64,000 bases of DNA from an uncultured Bacteroidales bacterium (GTDB taxonomy: Bacteria; Bacteroidota; Bacteroidia; Bacteroidales; Paludibacteraceae): the NCBI GenBank assembly GCA_903911085.1, contig CAIWCC010000099.1, positions 82,366 to 146,365 of the forward strand, read 5' to 3'. The notes under the pieces were generated by a model, which did not search any database, was not told the DNA's origin, and was given only the letters and a program-made list of their open reading frames with translations. The position numbers and the translations under genes were made by a program. This document shows, piece after piece, positions 40,407 through 51,491 of the stretch; the stretch's first letter is position 1; every line of letters starts with the position of its first letter.

Positions 40407-43400
40407 ATGAAACAAAAAAAAATACTTTTCCTGTTAATTTTACAAGTAATAATAAGTTTTTGTATTGATGTTCAGTCAATAACCATTTCAAAAATTCCTT
40501 ATAAAGAGTTGCTTCCAAACAGCATTGTAAAGCGAATTTTCCAAGATCAACGAGGTTTTATTTGGTTTGGTACCGAAAGTGGTATTTGTAGATTTGATGG
40601 TTATAAATTAATTACAATAAAATCAAATATTGAGCATCCAAACTTGCTCACGAGTGGTAATATTCTATGCATTGCTGAAGATAAAAACCAACGAATATGG
40701 TTTGGTACCGACCGTGGCGTAAATATTCTCGACCAAAATAATCAGATAGTTTTATTATTTCCAAAACATAAAGTCCAAGATTTGCGTATAAATAGTATTT
40801 CGTGCGATAAAAATGGTGATATGTGGATTGGTAGCGAAGACGGACTTTTTTTATATGATAATAAAAAAAATACTTTAAAAAAGTACTGCCATACAAAAAA
40901 TCAAAATTCTTTGCCAGGAAACAATGTGAGTCAGGTTTTCGAAGATAAATCTGGTATTATTTGGGTAGCACTTTGGAACGAGGGACTATGCCGTTTTGAT
41001 AATAAATATGAAACTTTTGAACGACTTCCTAGTTTGGGAAAAAGCAATAATCCATTTTATATTTACGAAGACACCGACGGAAACTTTTGGGTTGGGGCAT
41101 GGGTGGATGGTTTGTTTAAAATAGACTTTAGTAAAGGAAAATCATCGCCTATATATACACAATTTCAACACACAACCGATCCCACCAGTATTTCTGCAAA
41201 TTCCATTTACAGCATTACACAAGATAATGTTTCTGGTAATATATGGATTCTTTCACAAATGGGTTTAAGTATTATCACTGATAGGAAAAATATTAAATTT
41301 GAACGCGTTAATGTACTTGATATCTTTAGTGACGCAAGTAATTTTTTAAATCATTTAATGAAAGACCGTCAGGGAAATATTTGGATTGCTACAAGCAACG
41401 ATGGAATTTATCTGGCAAACATGAATAAACCTCTTTTTCAATCTAATATATTAAATGATTTAAAACGTAAATTTGGTTTTATAACTGTAAATTCCATTGT
41501 CGAATTTGATAACAAGTTATGGTTTGCAATAGCTAATTATGGAATTGCTGTAGTTGACAAGCAAACTCAATTAATTGACAATAAAACGGACTTAAATATA
41601 GAGTTTGCCAAAAACTTTCAGAGACCTTACAATACAGTTAATTGTATGTGTATTAACAAAATGGATAGCTCTGTTTGGATTGGTGGAAATGGAATTTTGG
41701 CAAGGGTTTATAAAAAGAACAATAAAAATGTTTTTGAAAAAATATCAATAAAATCTTCTTTGTTAGGTTTGCGATTAAACAGTGTATCGTCGCTTTTCTG
41801 CGATTCCAAAAAAAGAATGTGGATTGGCACGCGGTATGGTGTTTATTTAATGTTTAACAATAAAATAATGAAAATAATACCTAACCTGAACAGCGTGAAT
41901 TCATTTTGCGAAGATAATGGAACTATTTGGATAGCTTCACCAAGCAAAGGTATTGTACATTTAACTGAATTTGAACCTAATAAGTTTGTTTTTAAGCAAT
42001 ACTTAATTTCTAATGGTAAAATTAATAGCAATGAAATTAACACTTTGTCAGTTGATAAAAAAGGAAATTTATGGGCAGGTACAAATAATTGTGGATTAAA
42101 TAAATACGACAAGCAAGGCGATAGATTTGTTGCACAAAACAAGAACTTTTCAATTTTAGAAGATGATATAAAAAGTATCATTGTTGATGACTCAAATTTC
42201 CTTTGGCTCGCAACGAATAATAAAATTGTAAAAATCGATTTAGAAAGAAAAACTTCAATAATTTTCTCAACAAATGATAATATAAAAAACAGTTCTTTCC
42301 GTGCCAATACCTACTACATGGATAAGGATAGAAAATTTTATTTTGGAGGTGGAAATGGATTCTGCTCGTTTTACCCCAATATCAAAAAGCGTAAACCTAT
42401 AAAAAACCAAGTTGTTATTACAGATATTGAAATAAATAATCTGTCAATTTTCAACAGTTTGCATTCCGAAGAATACAACGTTAATAGCAAAACATTGCAG
42501 TTATCTTACAAACAGAATAATATTGGATTCGAATTTTCGGCTCTCAATTTTATATCACCTTCAAATATCAATTACGCATATAAACTATCTGGAGTTGATA
42601 AAGATTGGGTGAAAGTTGATAGCAAACGTAGGTACGTAAACTACAATAATTTGAATAATGGAAAATATACTTTTCAGGTAAAAGCAACTGACGAAAACGG
42701 AGTTTGGTCCAATGATACTACCACTTTAACAATAGTTGTGGCGCCTGCACCTTACGAAACTTGGTGGGCTTACTGTGTTTATTTGATAATTTTATTGTTG
42801 ATATTTTACTATACATATCGTAATGTGTCAAATCGTATTTTGTTAAAGCACGATTTGCTTGTTTCTAAACTAGAGAAACAAAAATCGGAGGAATTAACTC
42901 AAACAAAACTTCGATATTTTACAAATATTTCACATGAATTGCTCACTCCACTTACAATTATATCGTGTTTAATTGACGATTTTAATTATAATTTTCCAAA
43001 TCAATTCTCGCAGTATTCCATTATGAAATCAAATATTTCTCGCCTCAAAAGGTTATTGCAGCAAATACTCGATTTTAGAAAAGTAGAAAGTGGAAATATG
43101 AAATTGAGCGTTAAGCAGGCCGATTTGGTAGCTTTTGTAAATAATATCTGTTGGAATAATTTTGATCCTTTGGCAAAGGAGAAAAAAATAAAATTCTATA
43201 TTACTGCTCCCGATAAGTTGATTGGGTGGTTTGATGCCGATAAAATTGATAAAATACTGTTCAACACCCTTTCCAACGCATTCAAACATACTCCCGAAAA
43301 CGGAACAATTAATATTGCCATTCAAAGCGCAATAAAAAAAGATATTGAATATGTGAAATTATTTGTTAGCGATACGGGTATAGGTATTTCACAAGATAGA

Positions 43401-44447
43401 ATTCCATATATTTTCGATCGGTTTTATGGCAATGAATTTAGTCTTGAATCCAACGGCATTGGTCTTTCATTAACCAAAGAATTAGTCGAAATTCATAAAG
43501 GCATTATTTCTGTGGAAAGTCAAATTAATGTTGGAACAACATTTATGGTTGAAATTCCGATTGATATTAATGGATATACTTCTGACGAATATGAGGGCGA
43601 TATAGAAGAAACACATTCATACCCAGCCGAATTGACCGAAAATGACGATAGTAAATCACCTTTGGAAAACAACACTTCGAATAATAATGAAATTGTGATA
43701 TTAATAGTTGAAGATAATGTTGATTTGTTGATGATTTTGGCTAATTCTCTGTCACATAAATATAGAGTTTTCAAAGCTAGAAATGGGTTAGAAGCTTTAA
43801 AAGTGCTGAAAGTAAACGAAGTAAATTTAGTGGTAAGTGATGTGATGATGCCCGAAATGGATGGTATTACACTTTGCAAAACAATAAAGGAAGATATTGA
43901 TTTTTCGCATACACCAGTATTGTTGCTTACGGCTAAAAATCAGATAGTTGACAGAATTGAATGTTATAATGCTGGAGCTGATGCTTATATATCTAAACCT
44001 TTTGAGATGGAAGTGCTTGAGGCGCGTATTAATAGTTTGATATTGAATAGGCAGAAAAAAAATAAGGAATACCAGTCGTCGCTTGCCATTCACCCAAAAA
44101 ATTACGAAAATGATTCAATGGACGATATATTCTTGCGTCAGGCAATAGATATTGTTGAAGCTAATTTGTCCAATTTTGATTTTACACATGAGCAACTTAT
44201 CGACGCCATGAATTCTTCAAAATCAACGTTTTATCGAAAAATAAAATCTTTGACAGGTTTATCTCCTAGCGAATTTGTTAGAAATATCCGTCTAAAACAT
44301 GCCTGTTTAATGCTTAAAAGTGAAACCGGCAATGTGTCAGACATTGCTTATGCCGTTGGATTTAATGATCCCAAATACTTCAGCACTTGCTTCAAAGCTG
44401 AATTTGGTGTGTCGCCAAGAGAATACAATAAACCGAGTAAAAGTTAA
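40407..44447 (+). CDS. Hybrid two-component system regulator (HTCS): Reg_prop propeller, Y_Y_Y, HisKA, HATPase, REC, AraC HTH
   Basis: Repeated DKNQRIWFGTDRGV-type units; RYFTNISHELLTPLTII; SDTGIGISQDRIPYIFDRFY; VVSDVMMPEMDG; AYAVGFNDPKYFSTCFKAEFGVSPREY. Confidence 0.95.
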   Translation: MKQKKILFLLILQVIISFCIDVQSITISKIPYKELLPNSIVKRIFQDQRGFIWFGTESGICRFDGYKLITIKSNIEHPNLLTSGNILCIAEDKNQRIWFGTDRGVNILDQNNQIVLLFPKHKVQDLRINSISCDKNGDMWIGSEDGLFLYDNKKNTLKKYCHTKNQNSLPGNNVSQVFEDKSGIIWVALWNEGLCRFDNKYETFERLPSLGKSNNPFYIYEDTDGNFWVGAWVDGLFKIDFSKGKSSPIYTQFQHTTDPTSISANSIYSITQDNVSGNIWILSQMGLSIITDRKNIKFERVNVLDIFSDASNFLNHLMKDRQGNIWIATSNDGIYLANMNKPLFQSNILNDLKRKFGFITVNSIVEFDNKLWFAIANYGIAVVDKQTQLIDNKTDLNIEFAKNFQRPYNTVNCMCINKMDSSVWIGGNGILARVYKKNNKNVFEKISIKSSLLGLRLNSVSSLFCDSKKRMWIGTRYGVYLMFNNKIMKIIPNLNSVNSFCEDNGTIWIASPSKGIVHLTEFEPNKFVFKQYLISNGKINSNEINTLSVDKKGNLWAGTNNCGLNKYDKQGDRFVAQNKNFSILEDDIKSIIVDDSNFLWLATNNKIVKIDLERKTSIIFSTNDNIKNSSFRANTYYMDKDRKFYFGGGNGFCSFYPNIKKRKPIKNQVVITDIEINNLSIFNSLHSEEYNVNSKTLQLSYKQNNIGFEFSALNFISPSNINYAYKLSGVDKDWVKVDSKRRYVNYNNLNNGKYTFQVKATDENGVWSNDTTTLTIVVAPAPYETWWAYCVYLIILLLIFYYTYRNVSNRILLKHDLLVSKLEKQKSEELTQTKLRYFTNISHELLTPLTIISCLIDDFNYNFPNQFSQYSIMKSNISRLKRLLQQILDFRKVESGNMKLSVKQADLVAFVNNICWNNFDPLAKEKKIKFYITAPDKLIGWFDADKIDKILFNTLSNAFKHTPENGTINIAIQSAIKKDIEYVKLFVSDTGIGISQDRIPYIFDRFYGNEFSLESNGIGLSLTKELVEIHKGIISVESQINVGTTFMVEIPIDINGYTSDEYEGDIEETHSYPAELTENDDSKSPLENNTSNNNEIVILIVEDNVDLLMILANSLSHKYRVFKARNGLEALKVLKVNEVNLVVSDVMMPEMDGITLCKTIKEDIDFSHTPVLLLTAKNQIVDRIECYNAGADAYISKPFEMEVLEARINSLILNRQKKNKEYQSSLAIHPKNYENDSMDDIFLRQAIDIVEANLSNFDFTHEQLIDAMNSSKSTFYRKIKSLTGLSPSEFVRNIRLKHACLMLKSETGNVSDIAYAVGFNDPKYFSTCFKAEFGVSPREYNKPSKS

Positions 44448-44590
44448 AATTGGTTTTATTGGCTTGTCTTTCACTAGTTCCGTTTTTCATCTGTGCATTA
44501 TTTGATTTATTGTTTTAGTACCTGAAAAAAAATATGGTTTCGTAATATAATGAAATTGAATAATTTATTTCATATGCGACTATTGGTAAA

Positions 44591-44805
44591 CGGACTGACC
44601 TCGTCCGGTGAGCCGAAAAATTGAGTGAAGTAGGCGTAGAAAACTTTTGTGTTTGAGTGCCGACGTATTTCGTCGGTGCGAGTTTAAAAGTTTTCAGCCT
44701 ACAAACGACTAATTTTTCGAGTGAAGCGGGCGCAGTCTTGACTTTTTTTGCATACTTTTTTGTGTCAAGACAAAAAAGTATGTGGGGTTAGGGGCAAAGC
44801 CCCAT
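44591..44805. repeat. Highly structured intergenic palindromic element
   Basis: CGGAC/GTCCG (44591-44607); nested palindrome 44614-44719 (CGAAAAATT, GTAGGC, GAAAACTTTT, CCGACG with complements); perfect 13-bp stem CATACTTTTTTGT-GTCAAG-ACAAAAAAGTATG (44751-44782); GGGGCAAAGCCCC. Confidence 0.7.
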
Positions 44806-45249
44806 GTAAATATCTATCTTACAGTGAAATACTTTGAATTTGTCGTTTTTATTCTGTACTAAGGATTTATTGTTTTTAATAGTATAACTTTGCTAAATTG
44901 AAAATAGGAAGTGTTAATCGTTCATTTACACTAGCTTACTGTTTAATTGATGTAGAATGCATTTGTAAATCGGAATTCTTTCAATTTTTCATTTTAGTAT
45001 CGTTAATTCAAAAAATCAATAGATTATTAAAACACAAAGCGTGTTGAGTTAGGTACTATTTTGCCATTCAAACACTCCAACAAGTCAATATGAATTAACA
45101 ACATCCATAGATTATCAAGATAATAACATGATTATTTTTTCTAATATCTAACAAATATCATATTTATTAAATATTAATTCCTATTTTTGTAACCCATTAA
45201 AAATAAATAGTGGACAGATTTGAATTGCTAAAGAAAATGGTTGAAACTT

Positions 45250-48200
45250 ATGAAAAGATGGATTTTAATACTTTCTTGTTTAATATGTAATATTTCACTC
45301 TTGTTGGCACAATCAACAAGCATTAAAGGGACTGTGCTTGACGAAAAAGGTGAGCCAATTATCGGTGCAACAATAGTGGTAAAAAATAATACCAAGGTTG
45401 GAACGGTGACGGATGTTGATGGAAATTTTAAGCTCACTGTACAGCCGCAATTCAAGAAAGTTGCAATTTCGTATTTGGGAATGAAATCGCAAGAGCTTGA
45501 TATAAAGCCAATAATGAATGTAAAGATGCAGTCGGATGCCATGTTGCTAGGTGAAGTGGTGGTGACTGGTATGGTGAAAATTGATAAGCGATTATTTACT
45601 GGAGCAACTGATAAACTCGATGCTGCTAAAACAAAAATTGATGGCTTGACAGATGTTAGCCGAGCATTGGAAGGTCGTTCGGCAGGTGTTTCGGTTCAAA
45701 ACGTGTCGGGAACTTTTGGTACAGCGCCTAAAATTCGTGTGCGTGGTGCTACTTCTATTTACGGAAACTCCAAACCTCTATGGGTGGTGGATGGTGTGGT
45801 TATGGAAGATGCAATTGATGTGTCGAGTGACGATTTATCTTCTGGAAATGCCGAAACATTGATTTCGTCGGCTATTGCAGGTATCAATGCGGATGATATT
45901 GAGAGTTTTCAAATCCTCAAAGATGGCTCAGCTACATCTATTTATGGTGCGCGGGCTATGGCTGGCGTGGTGGTTATTACTACCAAAAAAGGAACTGCTG
46001 GCGCAAACAAAATCAGCTATACAGGTGAATTTACCTCGCGCATGATTCCTAGTTACAACGATTTCAACATTTCAAACTCGCAACAGCAAATGGGAATTTA
46101 CCAAGAAATGGAGCGAAAAGGTTGGCTGGAATTTGCAACTATTGCTACCTCGGCAAACAGTGGTGTGTATGGTAAAATGTATCAGCTTATCAATCAGTAT
46201 AGTAATGGCAATTATGGACTAGTAAATTCTACTGCAGCAAAAAATGCTTATTTGCGTCAAGCCGAATTACGCAACACCAATTGGTTTAGTTTATTATTCA
46301 ACCAGAATTTAACTCAAAATCACGGTGTAAGTATTTCTTCGGGAACAGAAAAAGCAAAATTCTATGTTTCGTTATCAGTTTTCGACGATCCGGGATGGAC
46401 TAAAGCAAGTGCCGTGCAACGCTATACCGCCAATGCCAATGGTTCTTTTTTGATTTCGAAAAATCTTACGCTTAATATGCTCACTAGCGGTACTTACCGT
46501 AAGCAAAAAGCCCCTGGAACATTGAGTCAGGACGTAGACGTGGTAAGTGGCGAAGTGAAACGTGAATTCGACATTAATCCTTATAGTTTTGCGCTCAATA
46601 CTTCACGTACTTTAAACCCAACAGAAAGTTATAGACGTAATTATGCTCCATTTAATATTTTTAAAGAGCTGGATAACAATTATATTGATTTGAATGTGGC
46701 CGATTTAAAATTCCAAACTGAATTAAATTGGAAAATTATTCCTGGATTGGAAGCAAGCGTATTGGCAGCCATAAAATACCAAGCCTCCACTCAGGAACAT
46801 CATATTAAGGATCAATCCAATCAGGCCGAGGCATATCGAGCAGGTATTTTTCCAGCAGATGCCACAATAAGAGAAAAAAATCCGATGCTTTACACCGACC
46901 CCAATGACCCTGGGGCATATCCTGTGTCTATTCTTCCAGTGGGTGGAATTTACGACCGAACTGCATATTCTTTAATGGGCATAGATGCTCGTGCCACATT
47001 GCAGTATAACACAGCTATAAACGAGACTCATATTATCAACTTCTTTGGTGGCATGGAAACTGGCTCTGCCGATAGAAATAAATCATGGTCGCGTGGTTGG
47101 GGTTATCAGTACGACAATGGAGGTGTGCCGTTTTACGACTATAATGTTTTCAAGCAAGGCAAAGAAGAAGGTGCTGATTATTACTCAAATACTTGGACTT
47201 ATTCGCGTGATGTCGCATTTTTCAGTTCGGCAACCTATTCGTATAAAGGACGTTACACCTTAAATGGAACTGGTAGATACGAAGGTTCTAATAAATTGGG
47301 AAAATCGCGGTCGTCGCGTTGGTTGCCAACTTGGAATATATCGGGAGCTTGGAATGCACATGAAGAAAAATGGTTCAATCAAGTTTTTAATCCTACTCTT
47401 TCGCATGCCACACTTAAGGCATCTTATTCATTAACAGCCGATCGTGGACCAAGTTTTGTTACCAATTCTCAGGTGGTTTACAAATCAAAAAGTACCTGGC
47501 GTGCTACTGCCAATGTAGCTGAATCGCAGATTTTTATTGGCGACTATTACAAAGACGAAATTATTAGCGGTTTGGAAAATAGTGAGTTGACTTACGAAAA
47601 GAAAAATGAACTCAATTTTGGAACTAGTTTAGGTTTTTTGAAAAACAGAATCAATTTGGAAGCCGATTATTATATCCGACAGAATTTCGATTTAATAGGT
47701 TTGGCATTTACGCCTGGAGTTGGTGGACAAATTGAAAAATATGCCAATGTAGCTTCAATGAAATCTAGTGGAATTGAATTGTCGTTGTCCACCAGAAACA
47801 TTACAAATAAGGATTTTTCTTGGAACACCGATTTTATTTTTTCTAATGCTGTGAATGTTATTACCGATTTAAAATCGCGTTCCAATGTAATTCAACTGGT
47901 TTCGGGCAATGGTTTTGCTGTTCAAGGCTACCCAGTGCGTGCACTTTTTTCTATTCCTTTTGCAGGGTTAAACGCCGAGGGTTTACCTACATTTATTAAT
48001 CAGGATAATAAAAATACAGTAACCGATATTAATTTTCAAGAGTTTGATAAGCTTGGTTTTTTGAAATACGAAGGACCTACCGACCCTACTATTACTGGCA
48101 GCCTTGGTAATACATTTACATACAAAGGTTTTTCGTTAAATGCTTTTATTACCTATTCTTTCGGCAATAAAGTAAGACTCGACCCTGTGTTCAACGATAA

Positions 48201-48603
48201 TTATACCGATTTAAGTTCAATGCCAAAAGAGTTCAAAAACCGTTGGGTAGCACCAGGCGATGAGGCGTTTACCACCATTCCCGTTATTGCAAGCAAAGTG
48301 CAGTACAGAGCCTACGGGCGCGACTTAGCTTATGCATATAATGCATATAATTATTCTACCGAACGTGTTGCCGATGGCGGTTTTGCTCGATTAAAGGAAG
48401 TTTCGTTGGCTTATGATATTCCCAAGAAAGTATTGACGATGCTCAATGTCAATAAATTGCAATTGAAATTTCAAGCCACTAATCTGTTTCTTTTGTACTC
48501 AGATAAAAAATTAAATGGACAAGATCCTGAGTTTTTTAATACAGGCGGAGTAGCTGCTCCTGTGCCTCGTCAATTTACTCTAACTTTGAGGATGGGAATT
48601 TAA
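45250..48603 (+). CDS. SusC/RagA-like TonB-dependent transporter
   Basis: IKGTVLDEKGEPIIGATIVVKNNTKVGTVTDVDG; PLWVVDGVVMED...IESFQILKDGSATSIYGARAMAGVVVITTKKG. Track start 45241 is TTG; ATG at 45250 is more likely. Confidence 0.95.
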   Translation: MKRWILILSCLICNISLLLAQSTSIKGTVLDEKGEPIIGATIVVKNNTKVGTVTDVDGNFKLTVQPQFKKVAISYLGMKSQELDIKPIMNVKMQSDAMLLGEVVVTGMVKIDKRLFTGATDKLDAAKTKIDGLTDVSRALEGRSAGVSVQNVSGTFGTAPKIRVRGATSIYGNSKPLWVVDGVVMEDAIDVSSDDLSSGNAETLISSAIAGINADDIESFQILKDGSATSIYGARAMAGVVVITTKKGTAGANKISYTGEFTSRMIPSYNDFNISNSQQQMGIYQEMERKGWLEFATIATSANSGVYGKMYQLINQYSNGNYGLVNSTAAKNAYLRQAELRNTNWFSLLFNQNLTQNHGVSISSGTEKAKFYVSLSVFDDPGWTKASAVQRYTANANGSFLISKNLTLNMLTSGTYRKQKAPGTLSQDVDVVSGEVKREFDINPYSFALNTSRTLNPTESYRRNYAPFNIFKELDNNYIDLNVADLKFQTELNWKIIPGLEASVLAAIKYQASTQEHHIKDQSNQAEAYRAGIFPADATIREKNPMLYTDPNDPGAYPVSILPVGGIYDRTAYSLMGIDARATLQYNTAINETHIINFFGGMETGSADRNKSWSRGWGYQYDNGGVPFYDYNVFKQGKEEGADYYSNTWTYSRDVAFFSSATYSYKGRYTLNGTGRYEGSNKLGKSRSSRWLPTWNISGAWNAHEEKWFNQVFNPTLSHATLKASYSLTADRGPSFVTNSQVVYKSKSTWRATANVAESQIFIGDYYKDEIISGLENSELTYEKKNELNFGTSLGFLKNRINLEADYYIRQNFDLIGLAFTPGVGGQIEKYANVASMKSSGIELSLSTRNITNKDFSWNTDFIFSNAVNVITDLKSRSNVIQLVSGNGFAVQGYPVRALFSIPFAGLNAEGLPTFINQDNKNTVTDINFQEFDKLGFLKYEGPTDPTITGSLGNTFTYKGFSLNAFITYSFGNKVRLDPVFNDNYTDLSSMPKEFKNRWVAPGDEAFTTIPVIASKVQYRAYGRDLAYAYNAYNYSTERVADGGFARLKEVSLAYDIPKKVLTMLNVNKLQLKFQATNLFLLYSDKKLNGQDPEFFNTGGVAAPVPRQFTLTLRMGI

Positions 48604-48619
48604 TATTAATAATTAGAAA

Positions 48620-50197
48620 ATGAAAAATAAATTCAACATATTATTTTGCCTATTGGTAATTTTTGCTACCACTTCTTGCGACGATTTTTTGAGTACTTTG
48701 CCCGATAATAGAACTCAATTGGACAATGCTGACAAAATATCGCAATTGCTTGTATCTGCATATTCTACAGCTAACTACAGCGTTTTAGCAGAGCTTAGTT
48801 CCGATAATTTTATTGATAATAATTCTATTCTTGCTGCTACTTTAACAAGTTTTGAGCAAAAAGACGATCAGATATTTGCTTGGGAAGCTGCAACTTCATC
48901 TACCCAGGAAGATAGCCCGTCGTATGTTTGGGGAAAATGTTACGCTGCAATTGCTGCTGCCAATCACGCTTTGCAAGCTATTGAAAAATTGCAAACAGAA
49001 GATCCAAAATTAGACATGACCGCACAAAAAGGTGAAGCGCTGATTTGTAGAGCTTATGGTCATTTTATTTTGGTAAATATATTTTCGCAGGCTTATAAAG
49101 ATGAGTCTGCCAGTGCTTTGGATATTGGCATTCCTTATGCCACTGAGCCCGAAACGGTGGTAAAAGGAACTTACAGCCGTGAAACTGTCGCTTCTGTATA
49201 TCAGAAAATTCAGAAAGATATTGAAGCTGGTTATGATTTAATTTCCGATCAAAAATACAAAGTTCCAAAATATCATTTTAATAGAAAAGCTGCCGCTGCA
49301 TTTGCTGCCCGATTCTTTTTGTACAAACGTGATTATCAAAAAGTTTTGCTGTATGCCAATAGTGTTCTTGATGCCGACCCAAGTGCGTTAATGAGAGATT
49401 GGACTGGATATTTTGGTAGTCCTTCCGAAATTGGATACGATTATATCAACACTGCTTTGCCTTGTAATCTATTAATTTTGCCAACAAACTCAACTTTTAA
49501 TCGAATTTTTGGTACACGTTATGGCCACAATGCCGAAGCTATGTATGGTTCCACTTATGGTGAGGGACCTACTTGGACGATAATGCCTCCATGTTTTGAT
49601 GGAAAATTGTACATTTCTCAACAACAAGAATATGGTGTGTTTTACCCAAAATGCGACGAGATGTTCGAATATACCGATAAAGTTGCAGGAATTGGGTATG
49701 CGCATCTTTCGCGTGCAGAATTTACTGTTGACGAAACCTTGCTCTGTCGGGCCGAAGCATTGGTTTATCTCAATCGTTTGCCCGAAGCATTGGCCGACCT
49801 ACAGATTTGGAACAAATCGCATTTGGCTACCACTGAACTGACCGAGACGCTGATTAAATCGTTTTATATTCCTTCAGCAACATTGTTTGTAAAAAAACTC
49901 AATGCAAGCAAAATGAGCTCAAGTTTTGTTGTTAGTGCCAGTCAAGAGCCTTATATTCAATGTATACTTCATTTCCGTCGCATCGAAACTATCTTTGATG
50001 GACTTCGTTGGTTCGACATTAAACGTTACGGTATTGAAATTTCACATGCCATTGGTCGCACTCGTGTGGAAACACTTCTTTACAACGATTACCGACGTGC
50101 CATTCAGTTACCACAAGAAGTGATTAGTGCAGGAATGGTTCCAAATCCTCGTGTTGTGGGCGCTTCGAATGCTGTTTATCAACCTTTTAAAAAATAA
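48620..50197 (+). CDS. SusD/RagB-like outer-membrane lipoprotein
   Basis: Lipobox FATTSC; GEALICRAYGHFILVNIF; LHFRRIETIFDGLRWFDIKRYG. Confidence 0.9.
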   Translation: MKNKFNILFCLLVIFATTSCDDFLSTLPDNRTQLDNADKISQLLVSAYSTANYSVLAELSSDNFIDNNSILAATLTSFEQKDDQIFAWEAATSSTQEDSPSYVWGKCYAAIAAANHALQAIEKLQTEDPKLDMTAQKGEALICRAYGHFILVNIFSQAYKDESASALDIGIPYATEPETVVKGTYSRETVASVYQKIQKDIEAGYDLISDQKYKVPKYHFNRKAAAAFAARFFLYKRDYQKVLLYANSVLDADPSALMRDWTGYFGSPSEIGYDYINTALPCNLLILPTNSTFNRIFGTRYGHNAEAMYGSTYGEGPTWTIMPPCFDGKLYISQQQEYGVFYPKCDEMFEYTDKVAGIGYAHLSRAEFTVDETLLCRAEALVYLNRLPEALADLQIWNKSHLATTELTETLIKSFYIPSATLFVKKLNASKMSSSFVVSASQEPYIQCILHFRRIETIFDGLRWFDIKRYGIEISHAIGRTRVETLLYNDYRRAIQLPQEVISAGMVPNPRVVGASNAVYQPFKK

Positions 50198-50265
50198 TAT
50201 AGAGTTGAATCAATGTGATTTAAAAGGTTTTTATTCACCAATTGAATTATTAAAAAGAAAAATTT

Positions 50266-51192
50266 ATGAGAAAAGTAATTCTTAAAATACTATTCGTCTA
50301 CTTTTTGTTAACTGGCTTAATTTCTTGTTCGTCGAATGAGGAGTTTGGAGCAAGCATTTTTGATGTTACCGATTCGTTGGATGTCAATTCTGCTAGTTAT
50401 CAATTCGATTTGTGGTTAAAAGAATCATATTTAAAGCCTTATAATTTAGATTTTAGGTATCGAATGCAGGATGTAGGTTCTAATATGGATTACAACTTGG
50501 TGCCTGTTTCGTTGGCAAAAGCGCAACAAATTGCCAAACTTGTAAAATATCTTTGGTTCGATGTTTACGGAACAGTTGTTGGTAGTGAGTTTTTGAAAGA
50601 AAATGGACCACGAATGATTCATTTAATTGGCTCACCTGCTTATAATCCAACTTCGGGAACTATATTGCTGGGAACAGCCGAAGGTGGAATAAAGGTTACA
50701 CTTTATCGGTGTAATGATTTAGATCCTACCAAAATAGATGAAATGAATGAGTATTATTTTAAAACTATGCATCACGAATTTGCTCATATTTTGCACCAAA
50801 AACGTAATTATCCCGAGGATTTTAATTTATTGTCCAAAGGACGGTATAATTCCATTGGTTGGCAGTATTATTCTGATTCCGAAGCTGCTTCCATGGGTTT
50901 TGTTTCACCTTATGCCGGCAGTCAAACCCAAGAAGATTTTGTGGAAATAATTGCCAATTATCTGGTTAAAAGCGATACCGAATGGAATAATATTTTATTA
51001 ATGGCCTCAAAACAAGGCATTGATAATGCTGGCAATGTTTTATCTGATGATGGAATTGATGGCAAAGCAATTATTCTTAAAAAATTGGATATGGTTACCA
51101 AATGGCTAAAAAACTCATGGGGAATTGATATTTTAAAATTGCGTACTGAAATTATTAAGAGAGAATCAAATATTAATTCAGTGATAAATTAA
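50266..51192 (+). CDS. SusCD-associated zinc metallohydrolase lipoprotein (HExxH)
   Basis: Lipobox LTGLISC; TMHHEFAHILHQKRNYP; position directly after SusCD. Confidence 0.85.
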   Translation: MRKVILKILFVYFLLTGLISCSSNEEFGASIFDVTDSLDVNSASYQFDLWLKESYLKPYNLDFRYRMQDVGSNMDYNLVPVSLAKAQQIAKLVKYLWFDVYGTVVGSEFLKENGPRMIHLIGSPAYNPTSGTILLGTAEGGIKVTLYRCNDLDPTKIDEMNEYYFKTMHHEFAHILHQKRNYPEDFNLLSKGRYNSIGWQYYSDSEAASMGFVSPYAGSQTQEDFVEIIANYLVKSDTEWNNILLMASKQGIDNAGNVLSDDGIDGKAIILKKLDMVTKWLKNSWGIDILKLRTEIIKRESNINSVIN

Positions 51193-51197
51193 AAGTT

Positions 51198-51431
51198 GTT
51201 ATTTCATTTTTTGAGGTACTATTGTATATTTATTTTGTGAACCTTTGTGATGTTTTTTTGTGTTTCTTTGTGTTATAGCTATTACACAAAAATCACAAAA
51301 ATCACAAAACAACCCACAAAACCCACTAAGTTTAAAGATTAAAAAAGAGAAAAATGAATAATTTAAGATCATTCTGTGTAGCTTAATACGGTAATTGATT
51401 TACTTAATAGCACCTCAAAAAATGAAATAAC
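51198..51431. repeat. 234-bp element with 26-bp terminal inverted repeats inside the SusCD operon
   Basis: GTTATTTCATTTTTTGAGGTACTATT (51198-51223) and reverse complement of GTTATTTCATTTTTTGAGGTGCTATT (51406-51431), 25/26 identity; interior TTTGTGTTATAGCTATTACACAAA. Confidence 0.75.
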
Positions 51432-51491
51432 CCTAAAAAGTAATTATATTCCACCTAACCAATTGATTATCTTACTAATTCGCAATCAAAA

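Noticed and set aside
41843-42307. 154-aa minus-strand ORF antisense to HTCS
   Set aside because: Shadow of the HTCS propeller repeats; no independent support.
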